The notes beneath the pieces are model-generated. The model was not told the DNA's origin. It saw nothing but the letters and a program-made list of their open reading frames with translations, and did no database searches. From positions 1 through 64,000 of the forward strand of contig CAVZYN010000001.1 of the NCBI GenBank assembly GCA_963779515.1: a DNA stretch of 64,000 bases, in the 5' to 3' direction. How positions within the stretch are numbered: position 1 is the stretch's first letter; each line of letters opens with the position of its first letter. Shown here piece after piece: positions 1-9,131 of the stretch. The DNA comes from CAVZYN01 sp963779515. Its GTDB lineage: Bacteria; Pseudomonadota; Alphaproteobacteria; Rhizobiales; Hyphomicrobiaceae. Position numbers and translations under genes: made by a program.

Positions 1-16
1 CCGATGGTGGGTTTGG

Positions 17-1220
17 TCATAGTGGATGCACTTTCATGGGGAGAGACGTAAACCCGCGCAGTGAATTGTTGCGCCGCCGGACGGGCGCGCCTGCGAGTTC
101 GAAGCGGGCGACGCGCTTCGCGAAGGCGGCGAACAGCAGTTCGGCTTCGAGCCGCGCGATCATCTGGCCGACGCAGACGTGGATGCCAGTGCCAAGTGCG
201 ACGTGACCGGCGGTATTGCGCCGGACGTCGAGGCTGCCGGGGTTGTCCCAGCGGCGTGGGTCGCGGTTAGCGGCGGCGAGAAACAGCAAGACCTTGCGAT
301 CGGCCTCGATCCTGACGCCGCCGATGTCGATGGGTCTCGTGGTGGTGCGGAAGAAGGTCTGGACCGGCGTTTCCCAGCGGATCACCTCGTCGAAGGCGGT
401 GCGATGAAGCGCGGGCGTCGTGCGCAGAACCTGCCACTGATCCGGATGTGCCGCGAAACCATAGAAGGCGGAACTGAGACCGCAGACGGTGGTGTCGAAG
501 CCGGCGGAGAGGATGGAACGCACCAGCGCCGGAGCATACTCCGGCTTAAAGCGGCCCTCGATCGGCCGCCTCATAGATCTGCATGCCGAAGCCGCCGGGT
601 GTCAGCGCGCTGCGCTCGCATTGGCTAACCAGCTGTTTGACGACGCCCTCGGCTTCCTTGGTCGATGATAGGAAGATGTCGTTGGCGGGCCCGAACGAAT
701 TGAAGAGCATATTGCCGAATGGGAGCAGGCATTCGCGGCCGTCGGGCGGCACGCCGACAGCATCGCCAACGACCTTCAATGGGTAGGCATAGGAGAGATC
801 GGTCGCGGCATCGAAGGTGCCGCGCGCGACGAGCTCTTCGGCGAGGCGCTCGGCCTCGGCTTCGAATGCAGGGCGCAATTGTCGAACGGCGGGGCCTGAA
901 AGAATGCGGCTCAACGCGCCGCGCGTTTCGTCATGCAAGGGTGGATCGGTCTCAAGGACGATGCTGCGCGGCCGCCACGCGGTGCCGGTTTTCAGATTCT
1001 GGAGTCCCGCGCCCGATGCCGAACTGTAGGTTTGCCAGTCGTTGAGCGCGGCCAGGACCTCAGCATGTCGCGCCATACCCCAAACGCCATAGGTGTCGAG
1101 GTGGAACACCGGGCCGAGGTCGCGCAGCTGATCGTGGAACGGATAGGGGTCCGAGAGAAACGCCTCGGCAAACGGATCGGCGTCGGTCGATGGCGCGGCG
1201 GCGAGGGTCGCTGTGGTCAT
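17..1220 (-). CDS. Cytochrome P450, CYP199-like, frameshifted
   Basis: Haem-thiolate monooxygenase of about 400 residues once one frameshift is bridged. Seen: I-helix AGFDTT (about residue 239), K-helix EVIR (about 278), and the haem loop GTGIHVCVG (Cys about 349), whose usual leading Phe is Leu. The I-helix, the PVQTFFRTTTR stretch and the C-terminus recall the CYP199 family, which oxidises para-substituted benzoates such as 4-methoxybenzoate; that substrate is an inference from memory. The frame breaks at about 555-565, where a GGG run read as GG restores IYEAADRGRFKPEYAP. The start at 1220 gives the expected N-terminus, but no strong ribosome site is visible. It lies 28 bp downstream of the amidohydrolase and is probably the last gene of a minus-strand operon. 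No ferredoxin or reductase partner is adjacent. Confidence 0.85.
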
Positions 1221-1248
1221 GGGCGCGTCCGTGGCTGTGGTGACGGGA

Positions 1249-2145
1249 TCATAGACGATAGATGCGGACGGCGGTGTCATGAAAAAGCTTGCGGCGATCG
1301 AGGTCCGGCAGCGCGGCCGTGATCTCCAAAAAGCCGCTGAAAATCTGGTCGAATGTCCCAACCAGGCTATCGACGGGGAAGTTGGAGGCAAACATGCAGC
1401 GGTCGACGCCAAAGATGCCGATGGCATCACGCACCACGCCACCATTGAGGGCAGGCGTCCAGGGCTGGCCCGGCACACCGATGCCCGAGATCTTCAGCAT
1501 CACGTTAGATTCTTTGGCGAGATGCGCCATCGCCGCGCGCCAACCGGCGAGGCCGTCGGCGCTGCGGTCCGACGGCAGCCCCGTGTGGTTGACGATGATG
1601 GTCGTCTTCGGAAAGTCGCGCGCGAGCTCGGCGGCGGCATCGAAGTGCCACCAGTTGGTCTGCAGATCGAAGTGGAGTCCGTGGCGGCCAAGCAGCGCAT
1701 AACCCGCGCGCCAGATCGGGCAATCCATCGAACCGGGTTGGCCGCGTTTGGCGCCGGCGTGCGGGAGCGACTTCGGCTTGTGGCGGACGCTGCGCACGCG
1801 CGGGAAAGCAGATTGCTTTGCGAGGATTTCGGAGACGTCGGCGCGGTCGAGCCAGGCTTGCGCGACGATCGCCGTCGGCAATCCTTGCGCATCTGCAACT
1901 TCATGCACCCACCGCGTCTCGCCGATGGGATCGTGATGATCCCATTCGGCTTCGACGTAGACGGATTTCACGACGGTGAAGTTGGCGGTGTCGCGGCGAT
2001 AGTCGGCCGGCATGTAGTTGCCTCGGATCGCGCGATAGTCGCCGTAGCGAAACGCGATCGGCGGCTCGTCGCGCAGCCACGGATGATAATTGCGCTGGGT
2101 ATCCCAGATGTGGTGATGCGCATCGACGATGGGGAAGGAAGACAT
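1249..2145 (-). CDS. COG3618 TIM-barrel amidohydrolase / lactonase family
   Basis: Metal-dependent hydrolase of the amidohydrolase_2 superfamily, 298 residues. Seen: N-terminal metal motif DAHHHIWD (about residues 8-15), a strand-end His in IVNHTG (about 185), and the C-terminal DRCMFASNFPVD motif (about 250), all typical of COG3618. Known members hydrolyse sugar-acid lactones or 2-pyrone-4,6-dicarboxylate. The substrate here cannot be read from sequence. It sits between the dihydrodipicolinate synthase-family gene and the P450 on the same strand, and a paralogue lies at 5522-6544, so both probably serve one catabolic route. Confidence 0.85.
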   Translation of the reverse strand: MSSFPIVDAHHHIWDTQRNYHPWLRDEPPIAFRYGDYRAIRGNYMPADYRRDTANFTVVKSVYVEAEWDHHDPIGETRWVHEVADAQGLPTAIVAQAWLDRADVSEILAKQSAFPRVRSVRHKPKSLPHAGAKRGQPGSMDCPIWRAGYALLGRHGLHFDLQTNWWHFDAAAELARDFPKTTIIVNHTGLPSDRSADGLAGWRAAMAHLAKESNVMLKISGIGVPGQPWTPALNGGVVRDAIGIFGVDRCMFASNFPVDSLVGTFDQIFSGFLEITAALPDLDRRKLFHDTAVRIYRL

Positions 2146-2151
2146 TTTGTC

Positions 2152-2281
2152 TTTCTTCCTTCTCCCTTGGGAGAAGGTGCCCGAAGGGCGGATGAGGGGG
2201 CCATCGAGGCAGCAAGTGAGGGAAGTAAGGCCCCCTCACCTGTCGCTTCGCGACATCCTCTCCCCAAGGGGAGAGGAAAGG
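2152..2281. repeat. Rhizobiales-type palindromic intergenic repeat, copy 1
   Basis: Element of about 130 bp bounded by a cttcctTCTCCC-type arm and a mirrored CTCTCCCC...GGGGAGAGG arm. Inner blocks GAAGGTGCCCGAAGGGCGGATGAG and CCCCTCACCTGTCGC are shared with the copy at 47258-47373. It lies between two minus-strand genes and can fold into a long imperfect hairpin when transcribed. Similar interspersed elements are common in Rhizobiales genomes. Confidence 0.8.
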
Positions 2282-2288
2282 TAGTGCG

Positions 2289-3230
2289 CTATTTGCCCCA
2301 AGTGAGGGCGAGGGGTTTGATCTCACGGGCAAGCGTCAGAAGTCCCGCGCGCGTGGGGGCGTCAAGCGGCACCAGCGGATGGCGCACGGCGTCGCTCTTG
2401 ATGACGCCGCCTTCCATCATCACGGTCTTGGTCGCGCGCAGGCCGCATTGGCGATTCTCGTAGTTGATGAGGGGCAGAATGCGGGCGTAGGCTTTCGCCG
2501 CCTCGTCTTTGCGTCCGGCCGCGTAGTGCGTGACGACGGGCTTGATCAGATCTGGCAGCAGCGCGCTCGGCATCGTGCCGGTCGCGCCCGCGTCGAGATC
2601 GGCCATCAGCGTGATGCTCTCTTCGCCGTCGAAGGGGCCCGCGATCGCGCTGCCGCCGGCTGCGATGAGCGCGCGCAGCTTTGCGGCGGTGCCTGGCATC
2701 TCGATCTTGAAGTAGCGCACGAGCGGCACTTCTTTGGCCAGACGCGCAAGGAAGGGCACCGACATCGCAACGCCGCTCAACGGTGCGTCTTGCACCATGA
2801 TCGGGATTTTGGCGGCGTCGGCAACGCGCGCGTAGTGTTCGATCATGCCGGTTTCGTCGGTGCGCAACCCAGTGCCGTGATAGGGCGGCATCAGCATCAG
2901 CATCCGGGCGCCGGCTTTGGCGGCGGCGCCGCCGCGTTCGGCGGCGATGCGCGTCGAGAAATGGCTGCAGGTGACGATCACGGGGACGCGACCAGCCACC
3001 TGTTTGACCGACAGCTCCAACACTTGCGTGCGCTCGGCGTCCGTCAGCAGGAATTGCTCGGAGTAGTTGGCGAGAATGCAGATGCCGTCGACGCCTTGAT
3101 CGACCATGCAGTCGAGCACGCGGCGGTTGCCGTCGAGATCGAGATCGCCGTTCGCCGTGAAGGCGGTCGGCGCGATCGGGTAGATCCCACGGTAGGGTTC
3201 CGGCGCGGGTAGGGCCGATTTTGGGGCCAT
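2289..3230 (-). CDS. Dihydrodipicolinate synthase (DapA)-family lyase/aldolase
   Basis: Class I (Schiff-base) TIM-barrel lyase, 313 residues from the chosen ATG, which has a GGGAG ribosome site 8 bases upstream; longer in-frame starts up to 3344 lack one. Seen: YRGIYPIAPTAF near the N-terminus, the CxLANYSEQFLLT substrate-loop region, and the candidate Schiff-base Lys in RYFKIEMPG. The context (amidohydrolases, P450, PdxA-like enzyme) argues for a catabolic 2-keto acid aldolase or dehydratase rather than lysine biosynthesis. It is probably the first gene of the minus-strand operon running down to the P450. Confidence 0.82.
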   Translation of the reverse strand: MAPKSALPAPEPYRGIYPIAPTAFTANGDLDLDGNRRVLDCMVDQGVDGICILANYSEQFLLTDAERTQVLELSVKQVAGRVPVIVTCSHFSTRIAAERGGAAAKAGARMLMLMPPYHGTGLRTDETGMIEHYARVADAAKIPIMVQDAPLSGVAMSVPFLARLAKEVPLVRYFKIEMPGTAAKLRALIAAGGSAIAGPFDGEESITLMADLDAGATGTMPSALLPDLIKPVVTHYAAGRKDEAAKAYARILPLINYENRQCGLRATKTVMMEGGVIKSDAVRHPLVPLDAPTRAGLLTLAREIKPLALTWGK

Positions 3231-3457
3231 GTGTCGTGCTCCCGTCATAGCTGAGCCGCTAGTATTCACCGGGATCACGCCGCCTGTCACGGGTGAAGCA
3301 TGGCCTACGATCTGCGCCTCGCGCATAGCCCATACGACGCGCATCCCAACCGGCGAGAACGGGTTTGAAAACGTCGCGCGTGCCGCCTATGGACAAGCGG
3401 CGGGGCCACATGACGTCCAAGTGGGGCGCGTTTCATGGAATCGCAAAGGTTGCACCA

Positions 3458-4378
3458 ATGTCGTCCACGGCAGCTCTCCGTCATGATCGCACCTATCTTT
3501 TGGGCTGCGGGCTGGTGCTGCTGGCGGGGCTTGTCTTGAGCCTCGGCGTCTTCTGCATTCGCGGCACGGGCGGGAGTGACGCTTGGCAGTACCTGTTCTG
3601 GCGCGCCATTGGCTTTACGGCGGCGCTGGCCATGTTTGCGGCGATCCGCCAGAGGATCAATCCGGTCGAGCAGGTGCGCCGTCTCGGCCGCCTCGCTTGG
3701 ATTTCAGCAGCCGCGATGGCGGTCAGCCAGGCAACGTTCATCTCCTCCGCCAAGCTCACCACATTTGCGGAGGTCTTTTTCATATGTGCACTTGCGCCGT
3801 TGCTGGCAGCCGTCTTGGCCCGGCCGCTGCTCGGCGAGCGCATCGGTCGGATGGGGCTGATCGCAATCGCAATTGCGCTCGTCGGGGTCGCGCTCATGAG
3901 CGGTGGTGGCTTCGCTGAAGGCAGTTGGGTGGGGCGAGGGCTCGCGATGATCTCGGCGATCTCGTTTGCTGCCTACACGTTGTCGACCCGTGGCGCCCGC
4001 GGCGAGGACCTCGATGCGGCGCTGATTGTCGTCGGCCTCCTGATCATGGTGGTGAGCTTCGTGGCGGTGCAGGCCAGCGGGCAGCCACTCGCCCCGAGCT
4101 GGCGCCATATCGCCATTCCGATGCTACACGGCACAGTCATCCTGTCGCTCGGCCTCGTGCTGTTCGGCGCCGGGTCCCGTCACGTCTCGGCTGTCACCTT
4201 CACGATGCTGGCGCAGGCTGAATCCGTGTTCTCGCCGCTCTGGGGCTATTATTTCTTCGACGAGAAGGTGACATGGCCGCTACTCGCTGGCGGCGCGCTG
4301 GTCCTGTTGGCGGTCGTGCTGCAAGCGATCGACGGCGCCCGCGCGGCGATGACGCCCCGCTCGGCGCCGATTGCCTGA
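3458..4378 (+). CDS. EamA/DMT-family permease
   Basis: Inner-membrane permease of the drug/metabolite transporter superfamily, 306 residues, with about ten hydrophobic segments forming two EamA repeats. It ends in a hydrophobic helix followed by a short basic tail. The start at 3458 is preferred because AAAGG lies 8 bases upstream; in-frame starts at 3365 and 3410 are possible. It is probably transcribed with the PdxA-like gene, whose start follows within about 80 bp. The family exports or imports small metabolites, so it may move a substrate or product of the neighbouring catabolic enzymes. Confidence 0.82.
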   Translation: MSSTAALRHDRTYLLGCGLVLLAGLVLSLGVFCIRGTGGSDAWQYLFWRAIGFTAALAMFAAIRQRINPVEQVRRLGRLAWISAAAMAVSQATFISSAKLTTFAEVFFICALAPLLAAVLARPLLGERIGRMGLIAIAIALVGVALMSGGGFAEGSWVGRGLAMISAISFAAYTLSTRGARGEDLDAALIVVGLLIMVVSFVAVQASGQPLAPSWRHIAIPMLHGTVILSLGLVLFGAGSRHVSAVTFTMLAQAESVFSPLWGYYFFDEKVTWPLLAGGALVLLAVVLQAIDGARAAMTPRSAPIA

Positions 4379-4454
4379 TGCGCGATGGGGACGATTGCCG
4401 GGGGTCGAGCCGTCGGATATGGCTGCGTCAATTGACGCGATGGGGAGAAGAACA

Positions 4455-5513
4455 ATGGCCGAGGTATCCGGAAAACCACTGCTGGTCTTGGCCATGGGCG
4501 ATCCTGCCGGCATCAGCTCAGAGCTGACCGCCAAGGTGATCATGGACACAGAGGTGCGCGCGGCGGCTGACCTCATCGTCATCGGTGATCGCCGCCAGTT
4601 GGCAGAGGGCGAACGCATTGCCGGCCTCGAAACGGACATCGAGATCTGGCGTCCGGGCACGAACGCGCCGGGCGGGCGCCCGCTGTTCGTCGATCTTGCG
4701 CATCTGGCGCCGGGCGAAGTGCCGCGCGGGGAATCGCATCAAAAGGGCGGACGTTATGCGCTCCGGAATTTCCGGACAGCGCTGCGCTTGGGCACGGCTG
4801 GCGTCGTTGATGCCGTGACCTTCACGCCTTTCAACAAGCTCGCCATGCGCATGGAGTTGCCGAGCTACGACGACGAGATCGAGGTCATCAGCGAGGAAAC
4901 AGGTAGCACCTCGCGCGGCCGCGAATTCAATATCCTCGGCGACCTATGGAACGCGCGCATCACATCGCACGTGCCGCTGAAGGACGTCTCGAAGTACATC
5001 ACCCGCACGGCCGTCCGCGATGGCATCATGCTGACGGACAAATGCATGCGCGACGCGGGCTTCAAGACGCCGCGCATCGCGGTGGCGGGGCTCAATCCGC
5101 ATGCCGGCGATGGCGGCTCGTTCGGGCGCGAGGAGATCGACGAGATCGCGCCGGGCGTGGCGGAGGCAAAGGCCGCGGGCGTCGTCTGCGAGGGGCCCTA
5201 TCCGTCCGACACCGTGTTCCTGCGCGCCAAGCGCGGCGACTTCGACGCAGTGCAGACGATGTATCACGATCAGGGCCAGATCGCGATGAAGCTGATGGGC
5301 TTCGAGGCCGGCGTGACGATGCTCGGCGGCTATCCGTTCCCGATCTGCACGCCAGCCCATGGCACGGCATACGACATCGCCGGCAAAGGCATCGCCAATC
5401 TTGGCGCGACCCGCAACGCGCTGTTGATCGCGGCCTCGATGGCGAAGAATGCCAAAACCAAGCGCGCGCGTGCCTCCGCTGGCACTCTGGATGCAATCAT
5501 CGCCAAAGCTTGA
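4455..5513 (+). CDS. PdxA-family 4-hydroxythreonine-4-phosphate dehydrogenase-like protein
   Basis: Metal-dependent NAD(P)-linked dehydrogenase/decarboxylase fold, 352 residues. Seen: MGDPAGI at the N-terminus and three candidate metal-binding His, in TSHVPL (about 177), LNPHAGDGG (about 217) and YHDQGQIAMK (about 271), then GTAYDIAGKG. The ATG at 4455 has GGAG 8 bases upstream. The biosynthetic pdxA of Alphaproteobacteria normally sits next to ksgA/surA; here the neighbours are a permease and an amidohydrolase. A PdxA2-type catabolic role on a phosphorylated hydroxy acid is therefore more likely than vitamin B6 synthesis. Confidence 0.85.
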   Translation: MAEVSGKPLLVLAMGDPAGISSELTAKVIMDTEVRAAADLIVIGDRRQLAEGERIAGLETDIEIWRPGTNAPGGRPLFVDLAHLAPGEVPRGESHQKGGRYALRNFRTALRLGTAGVVDAVTFTPFNKLAMRMELPSYDDEIEVISEETGSTSRGREFNILGDLWNARITSHVPLKDVSKYITRTAVRDGIMLTDKCMRDAGFKTPRIAVAGLNPHAGDGGSFGREEIDEIAPGVAEAKAAGVVCEGPYPSDTVFLRAKRGDFDAVQTMYHDQGQIAMKLMGFEAGVTMLGGYPFPICTPAHGTAYDIAGKGIANLGATRNALLIAASMAKNAKTKRARASAGTLDAIIAKA

Positions 5514-5521
5514 GGGACGTC

Positions 5522-6544
5522 ATGGTCGCACACTCGATGAACCAGCCGTGGCTGGAACTCGCAAAAGAAAAGGCACTCGAGCCGGCGCTGCCGATCTGCG
5601 ATCCGCATCATCATCTCTGGGCCGGCCGGCACGACGGTGTGCAAGCACACTACATGCTGGATGAAATCCTGGCGGACACTGGCGGCGGCCACAATATCGT
5701 TTCGACCGTGTTCATCGAATGCGGTCAGATGTTCAAGGCCGACGGCCCCGAAGCCTACCGCCCCGTCGGCGAGACCGAGTTCGTCAACGGCATCGCGGCC
5801 AAGAGTGCGTCGGGTCAATACGGCAAGACACGTGTCGCGGCCGGCATCGTCGGTACCGTCGATCTGCGCATCGGCGATGCGGCCGCGGGCGTCCTGGATG
5901 CGCATATCGCCGTCGCCGGTGGCCGCTTTCGCGGCATCCGCCGCGGCGCCTTCTGGCATGCGAGTCCCCAGATCACCAATCACCGCACCAATCCGCCCGA
6001 GGGCCTGCTGCTGCGCGACGACTTCCGTGCTGGGTTCAAACATCTCGCGCCGCGAAAACTCAGCTTCGAAGTCTGGGCCGCGCATACGCAGATCCCCGAC
6101 GCGATCAGTCTTGCGCGCGCATTTCCCGATACGACGATCGTGCTCGATCATGTCGGCGGACCCATCGGCATCGGGCCCTACGCCGGTAAGCGCGACGAAG
6201 TCTTCGCCGATTGGAAGAGCAAGATCGACGACATCGCGCGCTGCCCGAACGTGGTGGCAAAGCTCGGCGGCTTGAACATGGAGGTCAACGGCTTCGATTG
6301 GCACCATCGCAAGCTGCCGCCGGCCAGCAACGAACTGATGCACGCGACGCGGCCCTATCTCGAGCATGTCATCGCGCGCTTCGGCATCGACCGCTGCATG
6401 TTTGAATCGAACTTCCCGGTCGACAAGCTGAGCTGCAGTTACACAGTGCTGTGGAACTCGTTCAAGTTGATGACGAAGTCCTATTCGGCCAGCGAGCGCG
6501 CGCAGCTGTTTCACGACACGGCGGCGCGCGTTTACCGCGTGTGA
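5522..6544 (+). CDS. COG3618 amidohydrolase, paralogue
   Basis: TIM-barrel metal-dependent hydrolase, 340 residues, starting 8 bp after the PdxA-like stop with GAGGG just upstream. Seen: CDPHHHLWAGR (about residues 25-35), VLDHVGG (about 208) and DRCMFESNFPVDK near the C-terminus. It is longer than the paralogue at 1249-2145 mainly in the N-terminal third and in a His-rich insertion around FDWHHRKLPP. The same frame stays open upstream into the PdxA-like gene, but that extension is a shadow. Probably operonic with the EamA and PdxA-like genes. Confidence 0.85.
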   Translation: MVAHSMNQPWLELAKEKALEPALPICDPHHHLWAGRHDGVQAHYMLDEILADTGGGHNIVSTVFIECGQMFKADGPEAYRPVGETEFVNGIAAKSASGQYGKTRVAAGIVGTVDLRIGDAAAGVLDAHIAVAGGRFRGIRRGAFWHASPQITNHRTNPPEGLLLRDDFRAGFKHLAPRKLSFEVWAAHTQIPDAISLARAFPDTTIVLDHVGGPIGIGPYAGKRDEVFADWKSKIDDIARCPNVVAKLGGLNMEVNGFDWHHRKLPPASNELMHATRPYLEHVIARFGIDRCMFESNFPVDKLSCSYTVLWNSFKLMTKSYSASERAQLFHDTAARVYRV

Positions 6545-6654
6545 GCGTATAAATGACCTTGGGCAGCATCACAATCTTGTGAGGCATGGGGCAGCTTCGG
6601 GCACATCGGTGCGCGTCGAGGCGCCCGCGGCTGACCTGTGATACGTTTCGAACG

Positions 6655-7407
6655 ATGACAGACAATTTTGCCAACATCACGATCGGTTCGTCGCACGCTG
6701 TGTTCCTGGATTTCGATGGCACGCTGGTCGAAATCGCCGAACGTCCCGATGCCGTGGTGGTGGCGCCCGCGACCCGCGTCGCACTCGAACAGCTGCGCGC
6801 GCGCCTCGCGGGTGCGGTTGCAATCGTGACCGGGCGCGACATCGGTGCCATCGACCGGTGGCTCGCGCCCGTGTCCATGCCGGTTGCAGGCGTGCATGGA
6901 CGCGTCCGTCGCGATGCGCTTGGAAAGATCCATGCAGCCACGCCGAGCCCCGGATTTCATGACGTGCTCGAAACGGCATTAACGCCTCTGCTGCAGCGAA
7001 ATCCAGAGCTTCTCGTCGAGCGCAAGGACGGCGCGATCGCGCTGCATTGGCGTGGAGATCCGGCGCTAGAAGGAGCCTGCGTCGCGCTGATGCAGCACGC
7101 CATCGAGGGCCGCCCCGATGTGACGTTGAAGCGCGGCAAGGCCGTGATCGAAGCCGTCGATGGCGTGTGTGACAAGGGCGCGGCAGTGGCGGCGTTCATG
7201 CGCGAGACGCCGTTCGCGGGGCGCATTCCGATGTTCGCCGGCGATGATTTGACGGATGAGGACGCCTTCGCGGTGGTCAACGCGCTTGGCGGTGTGTCGG
7301 TCAAAATCGGGCCCGGAAAAACCTCCGCGCAGGTCCGCGTCGCGGACACCGCCGCATTTCTGCATTGGCTCCGCGCGGCGTCCGGCGCGCTCGCCACTGC
7401 CGTCTGA
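6655..7407 (+). CDS. otsB: Trehalose-6-phosphate phosphatase
   Basis: HAD-superfamily phosphatase that converts trehalose 6-phosphate to trehalose, 250 residues. Seen: motif I FLDFDGTLVEI (nucleophile Asp about residue 20), IVTGRD (about 60), the conserved Lys region LKRGKAVIE and motif III FAGDDLTDEDAF (about 198). The ATG at 6655 starts just before motif I; an in-frame start at 6586 is possible. It precedes otsA by about 210 bp on the same strand, giving a complete OtsAB pathway for osmoprotection. Confidence 0.93.
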   Translation: MTDNFANITIGSSHAVFLDFDGTLVEIAERPDAVVVAPATRVALEQLRARLAGAVAIVTGRDIGAIDRWLAPVSMPVAGVHGRVRRDALGKIHAATPSPGFHDVLETALTPLLQRNPELLVERKDGAIALHWRGDPALEGACVALMQHAIEGRPDVTLKRGKAVIEAVDGVCDKGAAVAAFMRETPFAGRIPMFAGDDLTDEDAFAVVNALGGVSVKIGPGKTSAQVRVADTAAFLHWLRAASGALATAV

Positions 7408-7618
7408 CTTCTCCTCAGTTTGAAAATTGACGTGAAGCACCCCATATAGCTGTGATGCCAAATGTGGCGCGCATTGATTCATGTGCGCCGATATTGTGCG
7501 CTTGCCGCCGCATGCGTCCATCACGCGCGGCACAGCAGAGGCAGTTCCGCCCCCCGGGAGCACACGTGCTTTGGCGCCGCATCCCGCGGTTCGGCACACT
7601 CATGCAGTGGAGACAACC

Positions 7619-9008
7619 ATGCGCAGGCTCGTCATTGTATCCAACAGGGTGGCAGACCTCGAAGAGGGGCCCCAATCAGGCGGATTGGCGGTCGCGATCG
7701 GTGACGCCTTGAAGGAGACGGGCGGCTTGTGGTTCGGCTGGGACGGCACTGTCGTCGAGAACGGCGCACCGCTGGGGTTGAGCTTTACCCGGCACGAGAC
7801 CATGACTTCGGCGACCGTGCCGTTGAGCAAGAGCGAGTACCAAACCTACTATCTCGGCTACGCCAACAAAGTGTTATGGCCGGCGTTTCATTATCGCCTC
7901 GATCTGTCGGCCTATGAGACCGCCTACGTCGAAGGCTACAAGGAGGTCAATGAACGCCTTGCCAATAGCCTCGCGGGTCTCATTTCCAACTCAGATGATG
8001 TGTGGATTCACGACTATCATTTGATCCCGCTGGCGGCGGCATTGCGCAAACACGCGGTGCAGTCGCGGATCGGATTTTTCCTGCATATTCCATTTCCACC
8101 GCCCGATGTCCTCGCCGCTGTTCCCGAGCATGAGTGGCTGATCCGCAGCCTGTTCGACTACGACGTCGTTGGCTTCCAGACGGCGGCGGACGCCGGCAAC
8201 TTCCTGCGCTACGTCCAGGATCAGGCGGGTGGAACTGTTGCCAAGGATGGCCGCGTGACCGCGTTCGGCCGCACGATCATCGTCCGTGATTTTCCCATCG
8301 GCATCGACGTCGACGCCTTCAGTGAGATGGCGCACACGGCAGAGGCGGAAGAGCAGATCCAGCGGCTGGCGCAGCGCAATTTCGGGCGCCACCAGATCAT
8401 GGGCGTCGATCGCCTCGACTACACCAAGGGCCTGCCCGATCGCTTGCGCGCCTTCCGGCGCATGCTCGAACTGCATCCCCAGAACAAGAAGCGCGTGACC
8501 TTCATGCAGATCGCGCCGCCGACGCGCGAGGAAGTGGTGGCCTACACCGATATTCGCGAGGAACTGGAGCGGCTCTCGGGCGCCATCAACGGCGAGTTCT
8601 CCGAACTCGATTGGACGCCGGTGCGCTACATCCACCGCAACGTGCCGCGCAATACGCTCGCGGCCTTGTTCCGCGGCAGCAAGGTGGGGCTGGTCACGCC
8701 GCTGCGCGACGGCATGAATTTGGTCGCCAAGGAATATATCGCAGCCCAAGACGACGACGATCCGGGCGTGCTGGTGCTTGTCGCGTTTTGCCGGCGCCGC
8801 CGAAGATTTGAGCGAGGCGCTGATCGTCAACCCTTATGATCTCGACGACGTCGCCGATGCGATGCAGCGCGCGCTGGTCATGCCGCTCGGCGAGCGCGTC
8901 GAACGCCACAAGAGCCTGATCGGCCGTGTCCGCGCCCGCGACGTGACGCGCTGGCGCAAGGACTTTCTCGCGGCGCTCCAAGGCGTCCAGCTCCGCGCCG
9001 TGGCGTGA
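7619..9008 (+). CDS. otsA: Trehalose-6-phosphate synthase, frameshifted near C-terminus
   Basis: GT20 enzyme joining UDP-glucose and glucose 6-phosphate, about 462 residues when bridged. Seen: SNRVADLEEGPQSGGLAVAI at the N-terminus, GVDRLDYTKGLPDR (about 262) and TPLRDGMNLVAKEY (about 360). The ATG at 7619 has GGAG 6 bases upstream. The frame shifts by +1 at about 8776-8780: the expected VLVLSRFAGAAEDLSEAL is split between two frames, and dropping one base in gtgcttgtcg joins them. All regions on both sides are well conserved, so a sequencing error is likelier than loss of function. Confidence 0.9.
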
Positions 9009-9131
9009 ACCGTTCCGAAGCAACCATCGACGCATACCCGCTTGGATGCACGACAGATCTGCGCAGGGGTGGCTGCCGTGTGCGGGCGAGAGGCCATAGC
9101 CTGAGCAGATCAATGCAGCGGGGAGGACGCC

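Noticed and set aside
4946..6544. 532-residue plus-strand frame covering the amidohydrolase
   Set aside because: The part before 5522 overlaps the PdxA-like gene in another frame and is Arg-rich noise; only the portion from 5522 has family motifs.
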